From Bifidobacteriaceae bacterium (GTDB taxonomy: Bacteria; Actinomycetota; Actinomycetes; Actinomycetales; WQXJ01), in assembly GCA_031270825.1 (NCBI GenBank), contig JAISXH010000037.1, forward strand, positions 38,425-102,424: DNA of 64,000 bases. Direction: 5' to 3'. Below, piece after piece: positions 10,452 through 20,847 of the stretch (position 1 is the stretch's first letter; each line of letters begins with the position of its first letter). The notes beneath the pieces are model-generated. The model saw only the letters and a program-made list of their open reading frames with translations, was not told the origin of the DNA and searched no databases. Position numbers and translations under genes: made by a program.

Positions 10452-12756
10452 CGCTATCGCCCCCTTCCCCCTCGGCGCCTGATTCTCGGGCCTGTTGAGC
10501 CGCCCGCCGCTTGCGCTCCGCTATCGACAAACCGGCGTCGCCGGCGACTTTGGTCGGCGGCTTCTTGACGGCCGGTTCTTGGTCAGGCCCGTCGTCCGGG
10601 CCGGACTCGTCCCCGGCCCCAGGGCCGCCGCCCGCCTCGCCGGCGCCCCCCGGACGTGTTCCAGCCGGGCGTGCCTTCTTGCCCGATGCCGTTTCGACCG
10701 TCAGGCTGTCAACTTCCGCCAGGTCCTCCTCAGCTAGGTCGTCTGCTTCGTCGAGGTCCTCCAAGACGGCCACAGCGCCACCCGAGCCGGCGCCGGCGAC
10801 CGCCCGGTCGGCATCGGCGGCCGCGGCGAAACGACCCCTGCCGACATAGCGAACCGCGCCCGGCGCGCCCAAACGGAACGGATCCAGGCCAGACCAGGGA
10901 TGGCCCTCGCCCCAGAAACGAGTCTTGGTCGCCAGCAACACCACCGGATGGGTGAACAGCATGACCACCACCAAGTCCATAACCGTGGTCAGGCCCAGGG
11001 TGAAGGCGAAGCCGCGCACGCCGCCCACCGCCACCATGTACAGAACGATCGCCGCGAGGAAGTTGACCGCGTCCGAGGCCCAAATGGTCCGCCGGGCCCG
11101 CAACCAGGCCATCTCCACCGCCACGCCGATCGGACGGCCGACCCGCAGCTCGTCACGGATGCGTTCGAAATAGACAATGAACGAATCAGCCGTGATGCCG
11201 ATAGCGATGATCAGGCCGGCCACGCCAGCCAGCGACAGCCGGTAACCCTGCGTCCAGCCCAGCAGCACAATGGTGCCGTAGGAGATGCCGATGGCCAAGA
11301 TCAGCGACAGCACCGTCACCCCAGACAACGCCCGGTACTGGAAGAAGGAGTAGACAGCCACCAGGATCAGGCCGATCAGACCGGCCCAAAGCCCGATTTC
11401 CAGCTGTTCGGATCCGGCCGTGGCCGAAATCTGGTCCTGCGACTGGACCACGAAGTTGATCGGCAACGAGCCGAACGACAGCTGGTCGGCCAGGGTTTTC
11501 GAGGTCTGTTGGGTGAACGAGCCCGAGATTTGGGCCTCGCCGGTCAGGATCGGGTCGTTGCACACCTCAGGCGCGGAGATGACCAGGTCGTCCAAGACGA
11601 TCGCGAACTGCCGCTTGGGGTCTTCGGCATTGGCCTTGCAGGCCGCGTCCAGTTTGGTGGTGACGGCGCCGAACTGCTTGCCGCCGGCGGAGTTGAAGGC
11701 GATGTCCACTATCCACTGACCAGTGGTGTTGCCCTGCTGGGTGGTCGCCATGCCGTTGTTGGCCTTGGTCAGCTCGGAGCCTTGGACCATGACCGGGCCG
11801 AGGATGTAGGCCGCCGTGCCTTCCTCGTCGCAAGTGACCAGCGGCTTGTCGGGATCAGAGGGATCGTTGCCGCGCGATGAGCCGACCATTGAGCAGTTGA
11901 TGGATTCGGCCACGGTCTGGGCTTTGGCGGCCTCTTCGGTGATGCCGGTGGCGGTCTTCTGGGCGATCGTGGACTCGGCGCCTTCCAACAGCTTGGCGTA
12001 CTCCTCGGCCACGGCCCCGTAAACGATCGTGTCGTTGAGGCCGTTGTCCAGCCGCGCGGTGTAGGCCTCGTCCGGCGGGACCGGCATATTGCCGGTAGAG
12101 GCGTCGACCTTCGACGTCGGGGTGGGCGCCGGGGAAGGACTGGTGGACGATGCCGTGGGGCTGGGCTCCACACTCTCCTCGGTTGTCGGGGTGGTTTCGC
12201 CGGTCTCAGTCTCAGCGCCGTCGCTGGGCTCTTCTCCTGTTTCGCCTTCTTCGCCTTCTTCGCCTGTTTCGCCTTCTTCGGCGCTGGGCTCGGGCGACGG
12301 CGTGTAAGACGGGTTCGGGTAATACCGGGTCGACCAGGCTTCGCCTTGGTCAGGCGTGGCGCCGGTGACATACAGGACAGTCCTAAAGGTCATCTTGGCC
12401 GACTTGGTCACCAGGTCGAGACTCTCTTGGCTGGGGTCGCCGGGAATCGAAACGACGATATTCGAACTGCCCTGACGGGCGACCTCGGCCTCGGTCACGC
12501 CAGAAGCGTTGACGCGCTTTTCGATGATCTCTTTGGCCTGGTCCAGCTGCTCGTCCGTGACCTGGGCATTTGATTCGGAGGCCTGGGGGGTCAGGACCAG
12601 CTCGGTGCCGCCTTCGAGGTCGAGGGCGAACTTCGGCAAGAACCCGGTCTTGCCCGCCGCGGCGCCAATTCCGATCGCTCCGAACAGAAGGATCACCAGC
12701 ACCACCAGCACCAGCAAAGTGCGGCCAGGCCGGGCCTTTCGAGAGTGTGTAGCCAC
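10444..12756 (-). CDS. secD: Protein translocase subunit SecD with acidic/Ser-Thr-Pro insertion and long C-terminal tail
   Basis: LDLEGGTELVLTPQ, GIGITADSFIVYFERIRDELRVGRP; located directly upstream of secF. Confidence 0.95.
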   Translation of the reverse strand: MATHSRKARPGRTLLVLVVLVILLFGAIGIGAAAGKTGFLPKFALDLEGGTELVLTPQASESNAQVTDEQLDQAKEIIEKRVNASGVTEAEVARQGSSNIVVSIPGDPSQESLDLVTKSAKMTFRTVLYVTGATPDQGEAWSTRYYPNPSYTPSPEPSAEEGETGEEGEEGETGEEPSDGAETETGETTPTTEESVEPSPTASSTSPSPAPTPTSKVDASTGNMPVPPDEAYTARLDNGLNDTIVYGAVAEEYAKLLEGAESTIAQKTATGITEEAAKAQTVAESINCSMVGSSRGNDPSDPDKPLVTCDEEGTAAYILGPVMVQGSELTKANNGMATTQQGNTTGQWIVDIAFNSAGGKQFGAVTTKLDAACKANAEDPKRQFAIVLDDLVISAPEVCNDPILTGEAQISGSFTQQTSKTLADQLSFGSLPINFVVQSQDQISATAGSEQLEIGLWAGLIGLILVAVYSFFQYRALSGVTVLSLILAIGISYGTIVLLGWTQGYRLSLAGVAGLIIAIGITADSFIVYFERIRDELRVGRPIGVAVEMAWLRARRTIWASDAVNFLAAIVLYMVAVGGVRGFAFTLGLTTVMDLVVVMLFTHPVVLLATKTRFWGEGHPWSGLDPFRLGAPGAVRYVGRGRFAAAADADRAVAGAGSGGAVAVLEDLDEADDLAEEDLAEVDSLTVETASGKKARPAGTRPGGAGEAGGGPGAGDESGPDDGPDQEPAVKKPPTKVAGDAGLSIAERKRRAAQQARESGAEGEGGDSDG

Positions 12757-12808
12757 CTAAGTGTTTCTCCTTGGATGATTTGCGGGCGAAGCCTAAGAGC
12801 TGAAAGAC

Positions 12809-13321
12809 CTACTTGTCTTGGTCTTCCGGCTGCGATTGGTCCTGTCCGCCGGCGGGGTCCGTGTCGGCATCTGCGGGCGAGCCGTCAAGCTCTGGCTCTT
12901 CGGCCGAGCCGTCAAGCTCTGACTCCTCGGCCGAATCCGGCAGCTCATCCTCGTCGAGAGGATACGGTTCGGTCAGATTGCCCCATTCCTCATCCGAGAC
13001 CACCGACTTGATCGCCCGGCGCAGGTAGGCCGATTCATCGCCGCTAGGCGACATCAGCGTCAACACGTCGCCGTTGACTTGGGTGACCACACCGATCATG
13101 CCGCCCACGGTCATGACTCGCTGGCCGACGTCCAACGCCCGGCGGAAATCACCCTGCTGTTGTTGCTGCTTCTTGTTCCGCCGAGACATGAACCACATCA
13201 ACAGGATCATGCCGCCAATGAAGATCAGCAACACGTAGTTGCCGCCGCCTCCCCCTGGCTGGGTCGCCGGCTCCTCACCTTCGGCCAACACGGCGACATC
13301 GAAAATAGTCAACGAAAACAC
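12809..13321 (-). CDS. yajC: Preprotein translocase subunit YajC
   Basis: Single TM, RRNKKQQQQQGDFRRALDVGQRVMTVGGMIGVV; gene order yajC-secD-secF. Confidence 0.92.
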   Translation of the reverse strand: MFSLTIFDVAVLAEGEEPATQPGGGGGNYVLLIFIGGMILLMWFMSRRNKKQQQQQGDFRRALDVGQRVMTVGGMIGVVTQVNGDVLTLMSPSGDESAYLRRAIKSVVSDEEWGNLTEPYPLDEDELPDSAEESELDGSAEEPELDGSPADADTDPAGGQDQSQPEDQDK

Positions 13322-13351
13322 TCCTCGGTCAATGGGATGCGAAAAAAGACA

Positions 13352-14455
13352 TTACGTCCGGGGTGAGTCTAGCCCACCCCACGAAAGGTCCGGCCGAAGC
13401 AGAGAAATCTCTGGGCTGAGGTCGGGGGCGCCGCCGATGGGCTGGCCCAGATGGGTGTAGGCCGCAGGGGTGGCCAAGCGACCGCGAGGCGTCCGCGCAA
13501 TCAAGCCTTCGCGCAGTAGGAAGGGCTCCACCACCGTCTCAATGGTGTCCGGCTCCTCGCCCACGGCGGCCGCCAAGGTGGTCAATCCGACCGGCTGGCC
13601 GACGAAGCGGCGGACCAGCACCTCGAGGATGGCTCGGTCGAGTCGGTCCAGTCCGCGCTCATCCACCTGGTAGACGTCCAGAGCGGCCAGAGCGGCCTCG
13701 ATGTCGGCCACGCCGGTGCCCCGGACCTCGGCCCAATCCCGCACCCGGCGCAGCAGACGATTGGCGATCCTGGGCGTGCCGCGCGAACGCGAGGCCACCT
13801 CCCGGCCCGCCTCGGCGGTGACCACCAGGGCGAGCAGCGCCGCCGAGCGCGCGATCACCCTTTCCAACTCCTCGGCCGAGTAATAGTCGAGCTGCCCGGT
13901 GAACCCGAACCGATCCCGCAGAGGAGCGGGCAACAGCCCCGCTCGGGTGGTCGCGCCGACCACCGTGAATGGTGGCAAGGTCAGAGGAATGGCGTTGGCG
14001 CCGGGCCCTTTGCCGACCACGACATCGACCCGGAAATCCTCCATGGCCACGTACAGCATCTCTTCAACTGGCCGGGCCAAACGATGGATCTCGTCGACAA
14101 AGAGGACTTCGCCCTCTTCCAGCGAGGTCAGCACCGCCGCCAGATCGCCGGCGTGTTGGATCGCCGGACCGGATGTGACCCGCATCGAGACACCCAGTTC
14201 GGCCGCGATGATCATGGCCAGAGTGGTTTTGCCCAGCCCCGGCGGCCCGGACAACAGAACATGGTCTGGCGGCATGTTCCGGGCCCGGGCGGCTTCCAGC
14301 ACCAGCGAAAGCTGATCCCGGACCACTCGCTGGCCCACGAATTCGCCCAGGTTCTTGGGCCGCAAGGCGGCCTCGATAGCTCGTTCTGTTCCGGACGCCG
14401 CCGGTGAGAGCGCTTCGCGCGCCAGCGGCTCGGCGCTGATCGATTCGTCGTTCAT
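13352..14455 (-). CDS. ruvB: Holliday junction branch migration helicase RuvB
   Basis: [52 protein letters not shown]. Confidence 0.97.
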   Translation of the reverse strand: MNDESISAEPLAREALSPAASGTERAIEAALRPKNLGEFVGQRVVRDQLSLVLEAARARNMPPDHVLLSGPPGLGKTTLAMIIAAELGVSMRVTSGPAIQHAGDLAAVLTSLEEGEVLFVDEIHRLARPVEEMLYVAMEDFRVDVVVGKGPGANAIPLTLPPFTVVGATTRAGLLPAPLRDRFGFTGQLDYYSAEELERVIARSAALLALVVTAEAGREVASRSRGTPRIANRLLRRVRDWAEVRGTGVADIEAALAALDVYQVDERGLDRLDRAILEVLVRRFVGQPVGLTTLAAAVGEEPDTIETVVEPFLLREGLIARTPRGRLATPAAYTHLGQPIGGAPDLSPEISLLRPDLSWGGLDSPRT

Positions 14456-14513
14456 CGGTTCGCCTGCCGTCCAACCGCGCTTCGGCGCCGCGCGCAGGCG
14501 GCCCCCCGGCTAT

Positions 14514-15122
14514 TCATCGGTTCGCCCGCAATCGTCCCAGCGCGGCCCTCAGCAACCCCGCCACCTCTGTCGGCGCATCCGGTTCGGACTGGACGGCCGC
14601 CACCGCGGCGGTCGCCGCCTGGGCGTTGAAGCCGAGCTGCATCAGCGCCATCAGAACCTGTTCGCCCTCAGCGCCGGCGCCCGGCAGTCCGCTCGATCCG
14701 GGCACCCCGGCGCCGCCTGTGGCCGGGGCCAGCTTCCCAGCCAGTGTGATGACCAGCTTCTGCGCGCCCTTGCGGCCGATGCCCGGCACCGTGGTCAGGG
14801 CCGTGACATCTTCGGCGGCCACCGCCTTGGTCAGCCCGTCCGCGCCGAGGGCCGAGACCAAGGCCAGCGCCAGCTTCGGCCCCACGCCGCTGGCGGACTG
14901 CGCCACCACGAAAACGTCACGTTCCACGGCATCGGCGAACCCATACAAAGTCAGGGAATCCTCACGCACCACCAGGTGCGTCAGAATCGTGGCCTGAGCG
15001 CCTTGGCGGAGGCGGTCGCGGGCGGCGGGCGTGAGGGTGACGGCCATGCCGACGCCGCCGCATTCAATGACGGCGGTGTTGGCGGTCAGGGACAACACTT
15101 CCCCCCGCAGCGAGGCGATCAC
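14514..15122 (-). CDS. ruvA: Holliday junction protein RuvA
   Basis: VIASLRGEVLSLTANTAVIECGGVG...VPGIGRKGAQKLVITLAGKL; GTG start at 15122 overlapping ruvC stop. Confidence 0.95.
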   Translation of the reverse strand: MIASLRGEVLSLTANTAVIECGGVGMAVTLTPAARDRLRQGAQATILTHLVVREDSLTLYGFADAVERDVFVVAQSASGVGPKLALALVSALGADGLTKAVAAEDVTALTTVPGIGRKGAQKLVITLAGKLAPATGGAGVPGSSGLPGAGAEGEQVLMALMQLGFNAQAATAAVAAVQSEPDAPTEVAGLLRAALGRLRANR

Positions 15123-15691
15123 GCCGTCACCCAAGTCTTGCGGCCGCGGCGGGCCGCCCGGGCGGCTTCGACCCAAGCTTTCTGGGCCGCCGTGGCGGCC
15201 TGGCCGGTGGGACTGAGCGTGCTGGGGCGCCAGGCGTGGCAGATGGCCAGGGCCAAGGCGTCGGCGGCGTCGGCCGGGCGGGGCGGTTCGGACAGGCCGA
15301 GCAGGCGTGTGACCATCCTGGCGACCTGATCTTTAGGAGCGTCCCCGTTGCCGGTGACGGCGGCTTTGACCTCGGTCGGGGTGTGCAACGCCACTTCGAC
15401 GCCGCGCCGGGCCGCTTCGACCATGGCCAAGCCGGCGACCTGCATGGTGCCGGAGACGGTGTAGGCATTGTGTTGGGCGAAAACCCGCTCGACCGCCAGC
15501 GCGTCCGGCCGGTAGCGCTCGATCCAGGCGCCAATCGCGTCCGCCACGGCCGCCAGGCGGCGGTCGACGGTGTCATCCGGCGGGCTGGTGGCGATTCCGA
15601 AGGCGACCATTTGGACCCGTCGGCTGGGCTCGGAATCGACCACGCCCAGGCCGCAACGGGTCAGGCCCGGATCGACGCCCAGCACGCGCAT
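15119..15691 (-). CDS. ruvC: Crossover junction endodeoxyribonuclease RuvC
   Basis: MRVLGVDPGLTRCGLGVV, ALAVERVFAQHNAYTVSGTMQVAG, DAADALALAICHAW. Confidence 0.96.
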   Translation of the reverse strand: MRVLGVDPGLTRCGLGVVDSEPSRRVQMVAFGIATSPPDDTVDRRLAAVADAIGAWIERYRPDALAVERVFAQHNAYTVSGTMQVAGLAMVEAARRGVEVALHTPTEVKAAVTGNGDAPKDQVARMVTRLLGLSEPPRPADAADALALAICHAWRPSTLSPTGQAATAAQKAWVEAARAARRGRKTWVTA

Positions 15692-15697
15692 AGACGG

Positions 15698-16456
15698 CTA
15701 AGCTCCCATCGCTTCGGCCAGGACCTCTTCGGAGGCGTCGAAGTTGGTGTAAACGTTCTGCACGTCGTCCGAGTCCTCCAGCGCGTCCACCACGCGCATG
15801 ATCTTCTTGACGCCATCGGCGTCCAACGTCACCTCGAGCGAGGGCACGAACTGCACCTCGGCCAAGTCGTAGTCGATCCCGGCCGCCTGCAGGGCCCGGC
15901 GGGCGGCGACCAGATTCTCCGGCGCGGTGATGATCTCGAAACCGCCGTCTTGGGCGCTGACCTCTTCCGGATCCGCGTCCAGCACGGCGTCCAGGACCGC
16001 GTCCTCGTCCACGCCCTCGGCCGCAGGCACCTCGATGACGCCTTTGCGCGAGAACATGTAGGCCACCGAACCCGGATCGGCCAGCGAACCGCCGTTGCGG
16101 CTGAGCGCCAGCCGGATGTCCGATGACGCCCGGTTGCGATTGTCGGTCAAGGCCTCCACCAGCACGGCCACCCCGCCCGGCCCGTACCCTTCGTAGATGA
16201 TCGACTGATAGTCGGCGCCGCCGCCCTCCGCGCCGGAACCGCGCTTGACCGCCCGGTCGATGTTCTCATTCGGCACCGACGACTTCTTGGCTTTTTGAAT
16301 GGCGTCGAAAAGAGTCGGGTTGGCGGCCGGATCGCCACCGCCGGTCCGTGCCGCCACCTCGATATTCTTGATCAGCTTGGCGAACAGCTTGCCGCGTTTG
16401 GCGTCAATCGCGGCCTTCTTGTGCTTGGTGGTGGCCCACTTGGAGTGACCCGACAT
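15698..16456 (-). CDS. YebC/PmpR family protein
   Basis: [38 protein letters not shown]; start reassigned from 16486 to ATG 16456. Confidence 0.94.
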   Translation of the reverse strand: MSGHSKWATTKHKKAAIDAKRGKLFAKLIKNIEVAARTGGGDPAANPTLFDAIQKAKKSSVPNENIDRAVKRGSGAEGGGADYQSIIYEGYGPGGVAVLVEALTDNRNRASSDIRLALSRNGGSLADPGSVAYMFSRKGVIEVPAAEGVDEDAVLDAVLDADPEEVSAQDGGFEIITAPENLVAARRALQAAGIDYDLAEVQFVPSLEVTLDADGVKKIMRVVDALEDSDDVQNVYTNFDASEEVLAEAMGA

Positions 16457-16536
16457 AGATGGCTTCTTCCCCTCTTCCTTAGGCAAAACCTGCGGTCAGT
16501 CTACCGGGGCGCCCTGAAGCCATCCTGGCCGACACA

Positions 16537-16575
16537 CGCCGGCGACCGCTTGGCGTAGCCGAACGGTCGCCGGCG
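16537..16575. other. Long perfect inverted repeat (12-bp arms)
   Basis: CGCCGGCGACCG-cttggcgtagccgaa-CGGTCGCCGGCG. Confidence 0.7.
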
Positions 16576-16648
16576 CGCAGAGCCACTACTTCGAGTCCAG
16601 CGCCTTCCGGGGCCGGCTGGCTCCGCCGAGTTCGACGGTTTGCAGTGC

Positions 16649-16705
16649 GGAATCAGCACAATCACCGTCGCCTTGCGGAAATCAGCAGGATCACCGTCCC
16701 CTTGC
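16649..16705. repeat. Two tandem copies of a ~29-bp motif; third copy at ~8768
   Basis: AATCAGCACAATCACCGTCGCCTTGCGG then AAATCAGCAGGATCACCGTCCCCTTGC; 8768: AGTGAGCACAATCACCGTCCCCCTGCGGGA. Confidence 0.75.
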
Positions 16706-16723
16706 CTGGGGGCGGCGGGTTGG

Positions 16724-17254
16724 TTAGATGAGGCCGTCGGGGGGGGAATCGTCGATGTCGCAGGACTGGGGCATGGGGGTGCGGCCGGCCAGGTGCAGCC
16801 AGCGGACCAGGTGGCGCGAGCGCAAGCGCGTCGTCATCGACACCGCTTCGTTGAGGAAACGCCGGGCCAGGATGGCTCGGTACCAGGCCGCGCCCAGCTC
16901 GCGCAGCAGTGGCTCCCGGTCCGGGCGTTCCAGGTCCGCCTCGACCTGGGCGCGGTCGCCGGCGGCCGCGCGCAGCACCGCCGACAGCTCCGAATGCTCG
17001 GACCCCCATGGCGGCGCGTCCAGGGCCGCTCGCGCCGCCTCCGCCGCCACCATCGAAGTCACCGGGTCCCAGAGGTCCTCGTGGGCCAGGTCGAGCGCCA
17101 CCGAAGCCCGGCGCATGAGCTGCAATTGGAGCGAATTCCAAGCGTTTTCCACCCGCCGGTGCATGCGGTCCACCCGGCTGGCGGCATACCAAACCGCCGT
17201 CACCACGGCTGCTGCCACCACCACCGCGATCAGCACGGCCCGCGTCCAGTCCAT
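16724..17254 (-). CDS. Single-pass membrane protein, possibly LemA-like
   Basis: MDWTRAVLIAVVVAAAVVTAVWYAASRVDRMHRRVENAWNSLQLQLMRR resembles LemA N-terminus; low certainty. Confidence 0.6.
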   Translation of the reverse strand: MDWTRAVLIAVVVAAAVVTAVWYAASRVDRMHRRVENAWNSLQLQLMRRASVALDLAHEDLWDPVTSMVAAEAARAALDAPPWGSEHSELSAVLRAAAGDRAQVEADLERPDREPLLRELGAAWYRAILARRFLNEAVSMTTRLRSRHLVRWLHLAGRTPMPQSCDIDDSPPDGLI

Positions 17255-17262
17255 TGCCGCGC

Positions 17263-18369
17263 CTACCGACCCGTGACCGTGTCGTAGACGGCCAGGATGC
17301 TCTGCGTCACGGCCGACCAGTCGTAGCGCCACACCGCCCGGCCGGCCGCTTCCACCCGCTGTTGGGCGTCTTCCACGTCGCTCAACACGCCGACGATGCC
17401 GGCCCCCAAGGCCCCAGCGTCACCAGGCGTGAACAGGCGTCCCAGCCGGCCGCCGTCGAGGACGCGGGAGAAAGCCGGCAGATCGGACGCCACCACTGGC
17501 GCGCCGGCCGCCATCGCCTCGACCAGGACTATCCCGAACGACTCGCCGCCCAACTGCGGCGCTATATACACCGAACAGCCTGCGAACAGACCGGCCTTGT
17601 CGGCGTCGGAGATCGGACCGACCGGCTCCACGGCCGAACGTTCGGGACCCAGCTGACCGAGTTCCTCGGCGGCATCGCCGGCCCCGGCGATCACGAACCG
17701 GACTCCCGGGAAGGCGGCCTGCACCGTCGGCACGGCCGCCAAGGCGACCTTCAACCCTTTGCGGGGCTCGTCCACGCGGCCCAGGAACGCCACCACCGGG
17801 CGATCCTGGGTGGATTGCCAACGCGGGTCCGGATCGGATTGCGCGAAGGTGTCCACGTGCACGCCGTTCGGGATGATGACTGAATCGACGCCGAGATGGT
17901 CCATGACCGTGCGGCGGGCGTCCTCGCTCACCGCGATGGCGCCGACAATCTTCTCCATAGAGGCTCTGACCAGCGGGTACGCGGCGCGCAAGGCGCGCGA
18001 GGCGGTCTGGGAAGAATGGAAAGTGGCCACCAGCGGACCGTGCGCGTTGAGCATGGCCAGCATCCCCAGGGACGGGGCGATGGGCTCGTGGATGTGCAGC
18101 AGGTCGAATTCTCCCTCGGCCAGCCAGCGCCGGGTCCGGCGTGCCGACAGCGGGCCGAAGCTGAGCCGCGCGACCGATCCGTTGTAATGGATCGGCAACG
18201 ACCGGCCGGCCGCCACGACATAGTCTGGCAGCGGCGTGTCCTCTTCGGCCGGCGCCAGAACCGAGACCTCATGTCCCAGCTCGATCAGCTCCCCGGCCAG
18301 GTCGCGAATGTGGAACTGCACCCCGCCGGGGACGTCATAGGAGTACGGACACACCAAGCCGATCCGCAT
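17263..18369 (-). CDS. pimA: PimA-like phosphatidylinositol alpha-mannosyltransferase
   Basis: MRIGLVCPYSYDVPGGVQFHIRDLAGELIELGHEVSVLAP; GT4 motifs ESFGIVLVEAMAAGAPVVASD; neighbours fit the PIM locus. Confidence 0.9.
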   Translation of the reverse strand: MRIGLVCPYSYDVPGGVQFHIRDLAGELIELGHEVSVLAPAEEDTPLPDYVVAAGRSLPIHYNGSVARLSFGPLSARRTRRWLAEGEFDLLHIHEPIAPSLGMLAMLNAHGPLVATFHSSQTASRALRAAYPLVRASMEKIVGAIAVSEDARRTVMDHLGVDSVIIPNGVHVDTFAQSDPDPRWQSTQDRPVVAFLGRVDEPRKGLKVALAAVPTVQAAFPGVRFVIAGAGDAAEELGQLGPERSAVEPVGPISDADKAGLFAGCSVYIAPQLGGESFGIVLVEAMAAGAPVVASDLPAFSRVLDGGRLGRLFTPGDAGALGAGIVGVLSDVEDAQQRVEAAGRAVWRYDWSAVTQSILAVYDTVTGR

Positions 18370-19379
18370 CAGGCCTCCCCCAACCGCCCGGCCGGATCAT
18401 GTTCGACCGGCGCCGCCTGGTTTCTGCGGGCCCGGCGAGCCGGGTCCAGATCGGCCACGAACACTTTCTGCAGCATGTGCCAATCGGCCGGGTGGCGCCG
18501 GATGGCGTCTTCGAGAAAACTGGCCCAGCTCTGGGTCATCGCCGCGACCTGTTCGGCTTTGGCCAGGCCCGGCGGCGCCTCGACCAGGTCAGAGAACTCG
18601 AGCACGTAGCCGGCGCCCTCGCGGTACATCGCCACCGCGTACAGTGGCCGGCCGGTGGCAAGGGCCAAAGCCGCCGGCCCCGGCGCCATCAGCGCCTTCT
18701 CCCCGAAGAAGTCGACCTCGAGACCGCCGCGACCCAAGTCACGATCGGCCAGCAGAGGCACCAACCACGGCTCTGCGGCCGCGCTGGCTTTTCGGGTGAC
18801 TTCCAGCAGGCGTCGAAAAACCGGCTTATTCGGTTCCAAAGCGATGATGTTCAGGCCGATATGGCGGCGCATGGCCAGGAAATCCTGGAACACCTCTTCT
18901 GGCCGCAGGCGTTCGGCCACGGTCGTGATGGGCGCCAAGTTGCGAGTGGCCCAGGCGCCGGCCAGGTCCCAGTTGCCCAGGTGGCCAAGGGCCAGCACCG
19001 CCTGGACCGCGCTGCCGGAGGAAGAATTCGCCCCACCCACTTCAGCCTGGTCGGGACGCCGACGCGACTCTCCCAATTCGGCGCGGATCCGGTCCTCGTT
19101 AGCCAGCCGGACCATGCCGGTGGCCCGTTCGGGGGGCCACTTCCCGAGCTGAAAAGCCTCGCAGTAGTAGCGCATATAACGCCGCATGGCTTCGCGGACC
19201 AGCCGCCTGAGCGCGCGGCGGTCCAAGTCGGGACAGACCCGGCGCAGATTGGCCTCCAACTGGCGGACGCCTTTGCCCCGCCGCCAACTCGCCCAGTCGG
19301 CCGCCCCGGCGAAGCCGGCCCGAGCCAGACCTTCCGGCAGCCTCGGCACCCATTTCCAGGCCAGCGCGGTCAGGTTCAC
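18369..19379 (-). CDS. Phosphatidylinositol mannoside acyltransferase (LpxL/HtrB-like)
   Basis: LALGHLGNWDLAGAW, VPLLADRDLGRGGLEVDFFGEKALMAPGPAALAL; gene order. Confidence 0.86.
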   Translation of the reverse strand: MNLTALAWKWVPRLPEGLARAGFAGAADWASWRRGKGVRQLEANLRRVCPDLDRRALRRLVREAMRRYMRYYCEAFQLGKWPPERATGMVRLANEDRIRAELGESRRRPDQAEVGGANSSSGSAVQAVLALGHLGNWDLAGAWATRNLAPITTVAERLRPEEVFQDFLAMRRHIGLNIIALEPNKPVFRRLLEVTRKASAAAEPWLVPLLADRDLGRGGLEVDFFGEKALMAPGPAALALATGRPLYAVAMYREGAGYVLEFSDLVEAPPGLAKAEQVAAMTQSWASFLEDAIRRHPADWHMLQKVFVADLDPARRARRNQAAPVEHDPAGRLGEA

Positions 19380-20158
19380 GGGCCCTCTACTGACGAGTCG
19401 ACTTCTTCGACCGCAGCCGGTGGCGCCGGGTGGTCCCCGCCCGCCGGCGGGCCGCTGGCCAAGTCGGCGCCGGCGCCTGGGGGCGTGGCCAACTCGGCCG
19501 CCGCTGGATCGCAGGCGGCTGGTTCGGACTGGCCGGCCGACTCAGCCCGCGCCTGGCGGTAGACGGTCGCCGCCCGCTGTCCCACCGTCACGAAGCTGGC
19601 CGCCGCCAGCACCGCCAGGGCCACGGTCAGCACCACCGGGCTCAGACCCAGGCCGGTCACGAACGCCGCCACCAAGACCACGATCAACCGGTCCGTCCGC
19701 TCGGCGATTCCGACTGAGGCCTGGTAGCCCAACGCCTCCGCCCGCGCGCGCGTGTAGGGGACGATCGCCCCGGCCGCCAGCGCCGCCACGCCCGCGATCA
19801 CCCCGCCGGTGTAGCCTTCGCGGGCCAGGTAGATGGTCAGCCCGGCGATGATGGCCGCATCCGCCAGGCGGTCGAGGGTCGAATCCAGAAACGCCCCCCA
19901 CTTCGAGGCCGTGCCGGCCAGCCGGGCCATGGTCCCGTCCAGCGCATCCGTGGTCACCACCACGGACAGGACCACCGCGCCTTGCCACAGGTACCCGAAG
20001 GGGAACAGCGTCAGCGCCACCGCGCATTGCGCCAGAACCCCGACCACCGTCACCGTGTTCGCCCGGACATGGTGCTTGACCAGCCAAGCGGCCGGCCGCC
20101 CGAAAATCCGTTGCTCCAACGGCTTGGAGTTGGCCCCGAGCATCAGGACCCGTCCCAA
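19376..20158 (-). CDS. pgsA: CDP-alcohol phosphatidyltransferase (PI phosphate synthase-like)
   Basis: TTDALDGTMARLAGTASKWGAFLDSTLDRLADAA = D(x)2DG(x)2AR(x)nG(x)3D(x)3D motif. Confidence 0.88.
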   Translation of the reverse strand: MGRVLMLGANSKPLEQRIFGRPAAWLVKHHVRANTVTVVGVLAQCAVALTLFPFGYLWQGAVVLSVVVTTDALDGTMARLAGTASKWGAFLDSTLDRLADAAIIAGLTIYLAREGYTGGVIAGVAALAAGAIVPYTRARAEALGYQASVGIAERTDRLIVVLVAAFVTGLGLSPVVLTVALAVLAAASFVTVGQRAATVYRQARAESAGQSEPAACDPAAAELATPPGAGADLASGPPAGGDHPAPPAAVEEVDSSVEGP

Positions 20159-20847
20159 GCGGCGGCAACGGCCTCGCGGGTGGCGCCCAGCAACTCCGGC
20201 AGCGCCCGCGAATGGGCCAGGATCGGGAAGAAGTTGGAATCGCCAGTCCAGCGCGGCACCACGTGCTGGTGCAGATGGGCCGAGATGCCCGCCCCCGCGA
20301 CAGCGCCCAAGTTCATTCCCAGGTTGAAGCCTTGAGGCGCCCGGGCCCGGCGGACCGCCTCGACTCCCCGGCGGGTGAACTCCATCAGCTCCGAGGCTTC
20401 CGCGCTGGTCAGATCGGTTAGCTCGGGCACATGCCGGTACGGGCAGATCAACAAGTGCCCCGGGTTGTAGGGAAACAGGTTGAGCAGCGCGTAAACCATC
20501 TCGCCGCGGGCGACGATGAGCGCCTCGGCGTCTTCGCGTCCAGGCGCCAGGCAGAACGGGCAGTCATCCGGCTCGGCATTGGCCGGACGCGACGCGCCGC
20601 CCACATAGGCCATCCGGTGCGGCACCCACAGCCGCTCGATGCCGTCCGGCACGCCGCCCAGGTCCGCTCCCGCCTCGACGCCGGCCACCGCTACCGGTCC
20701 CGCCAATGCCTCCGCCGGGCCGCCCGGGTCAGTCGCGGCCCCGGCGCCGGCCAGGCCCGAATCACCAGGAACCGCCGGGCCGCCCGATGCCGCGCCCCCG
20801 GCCGGCGCCAAGCCGCCCGGGTCGCCGGAGTCGGCCTTTTCAGTCAT
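20143..20847 (-). CDS. HIT family hydrolase with low-complexity N-terminus
   Basis: [58 protein letters not shown]; start set to [12 protein letters not shown] at 20847. Confidence 0.88.
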   Translation of the reverse strand: MTEKADSGDPGGLAPAGGAASGGPAVPGDSGLAGAGAATDPGGPAEALAGPVAVAGVEAGADLGGVPDGIERLWVPHRMAYVGGASRPANAEPDDCPFCLAPGREDAEALIVARGEMVYALLNLFPYNPGHLLICPYRHVPELTDLTSAEASELMEFTRRGVEAVRRARAPQGFNLGMNLGAVAGAGISAHLHQHVVPRWTGDSNFFPILAHSRALPELLGATREAVAAAWDGS

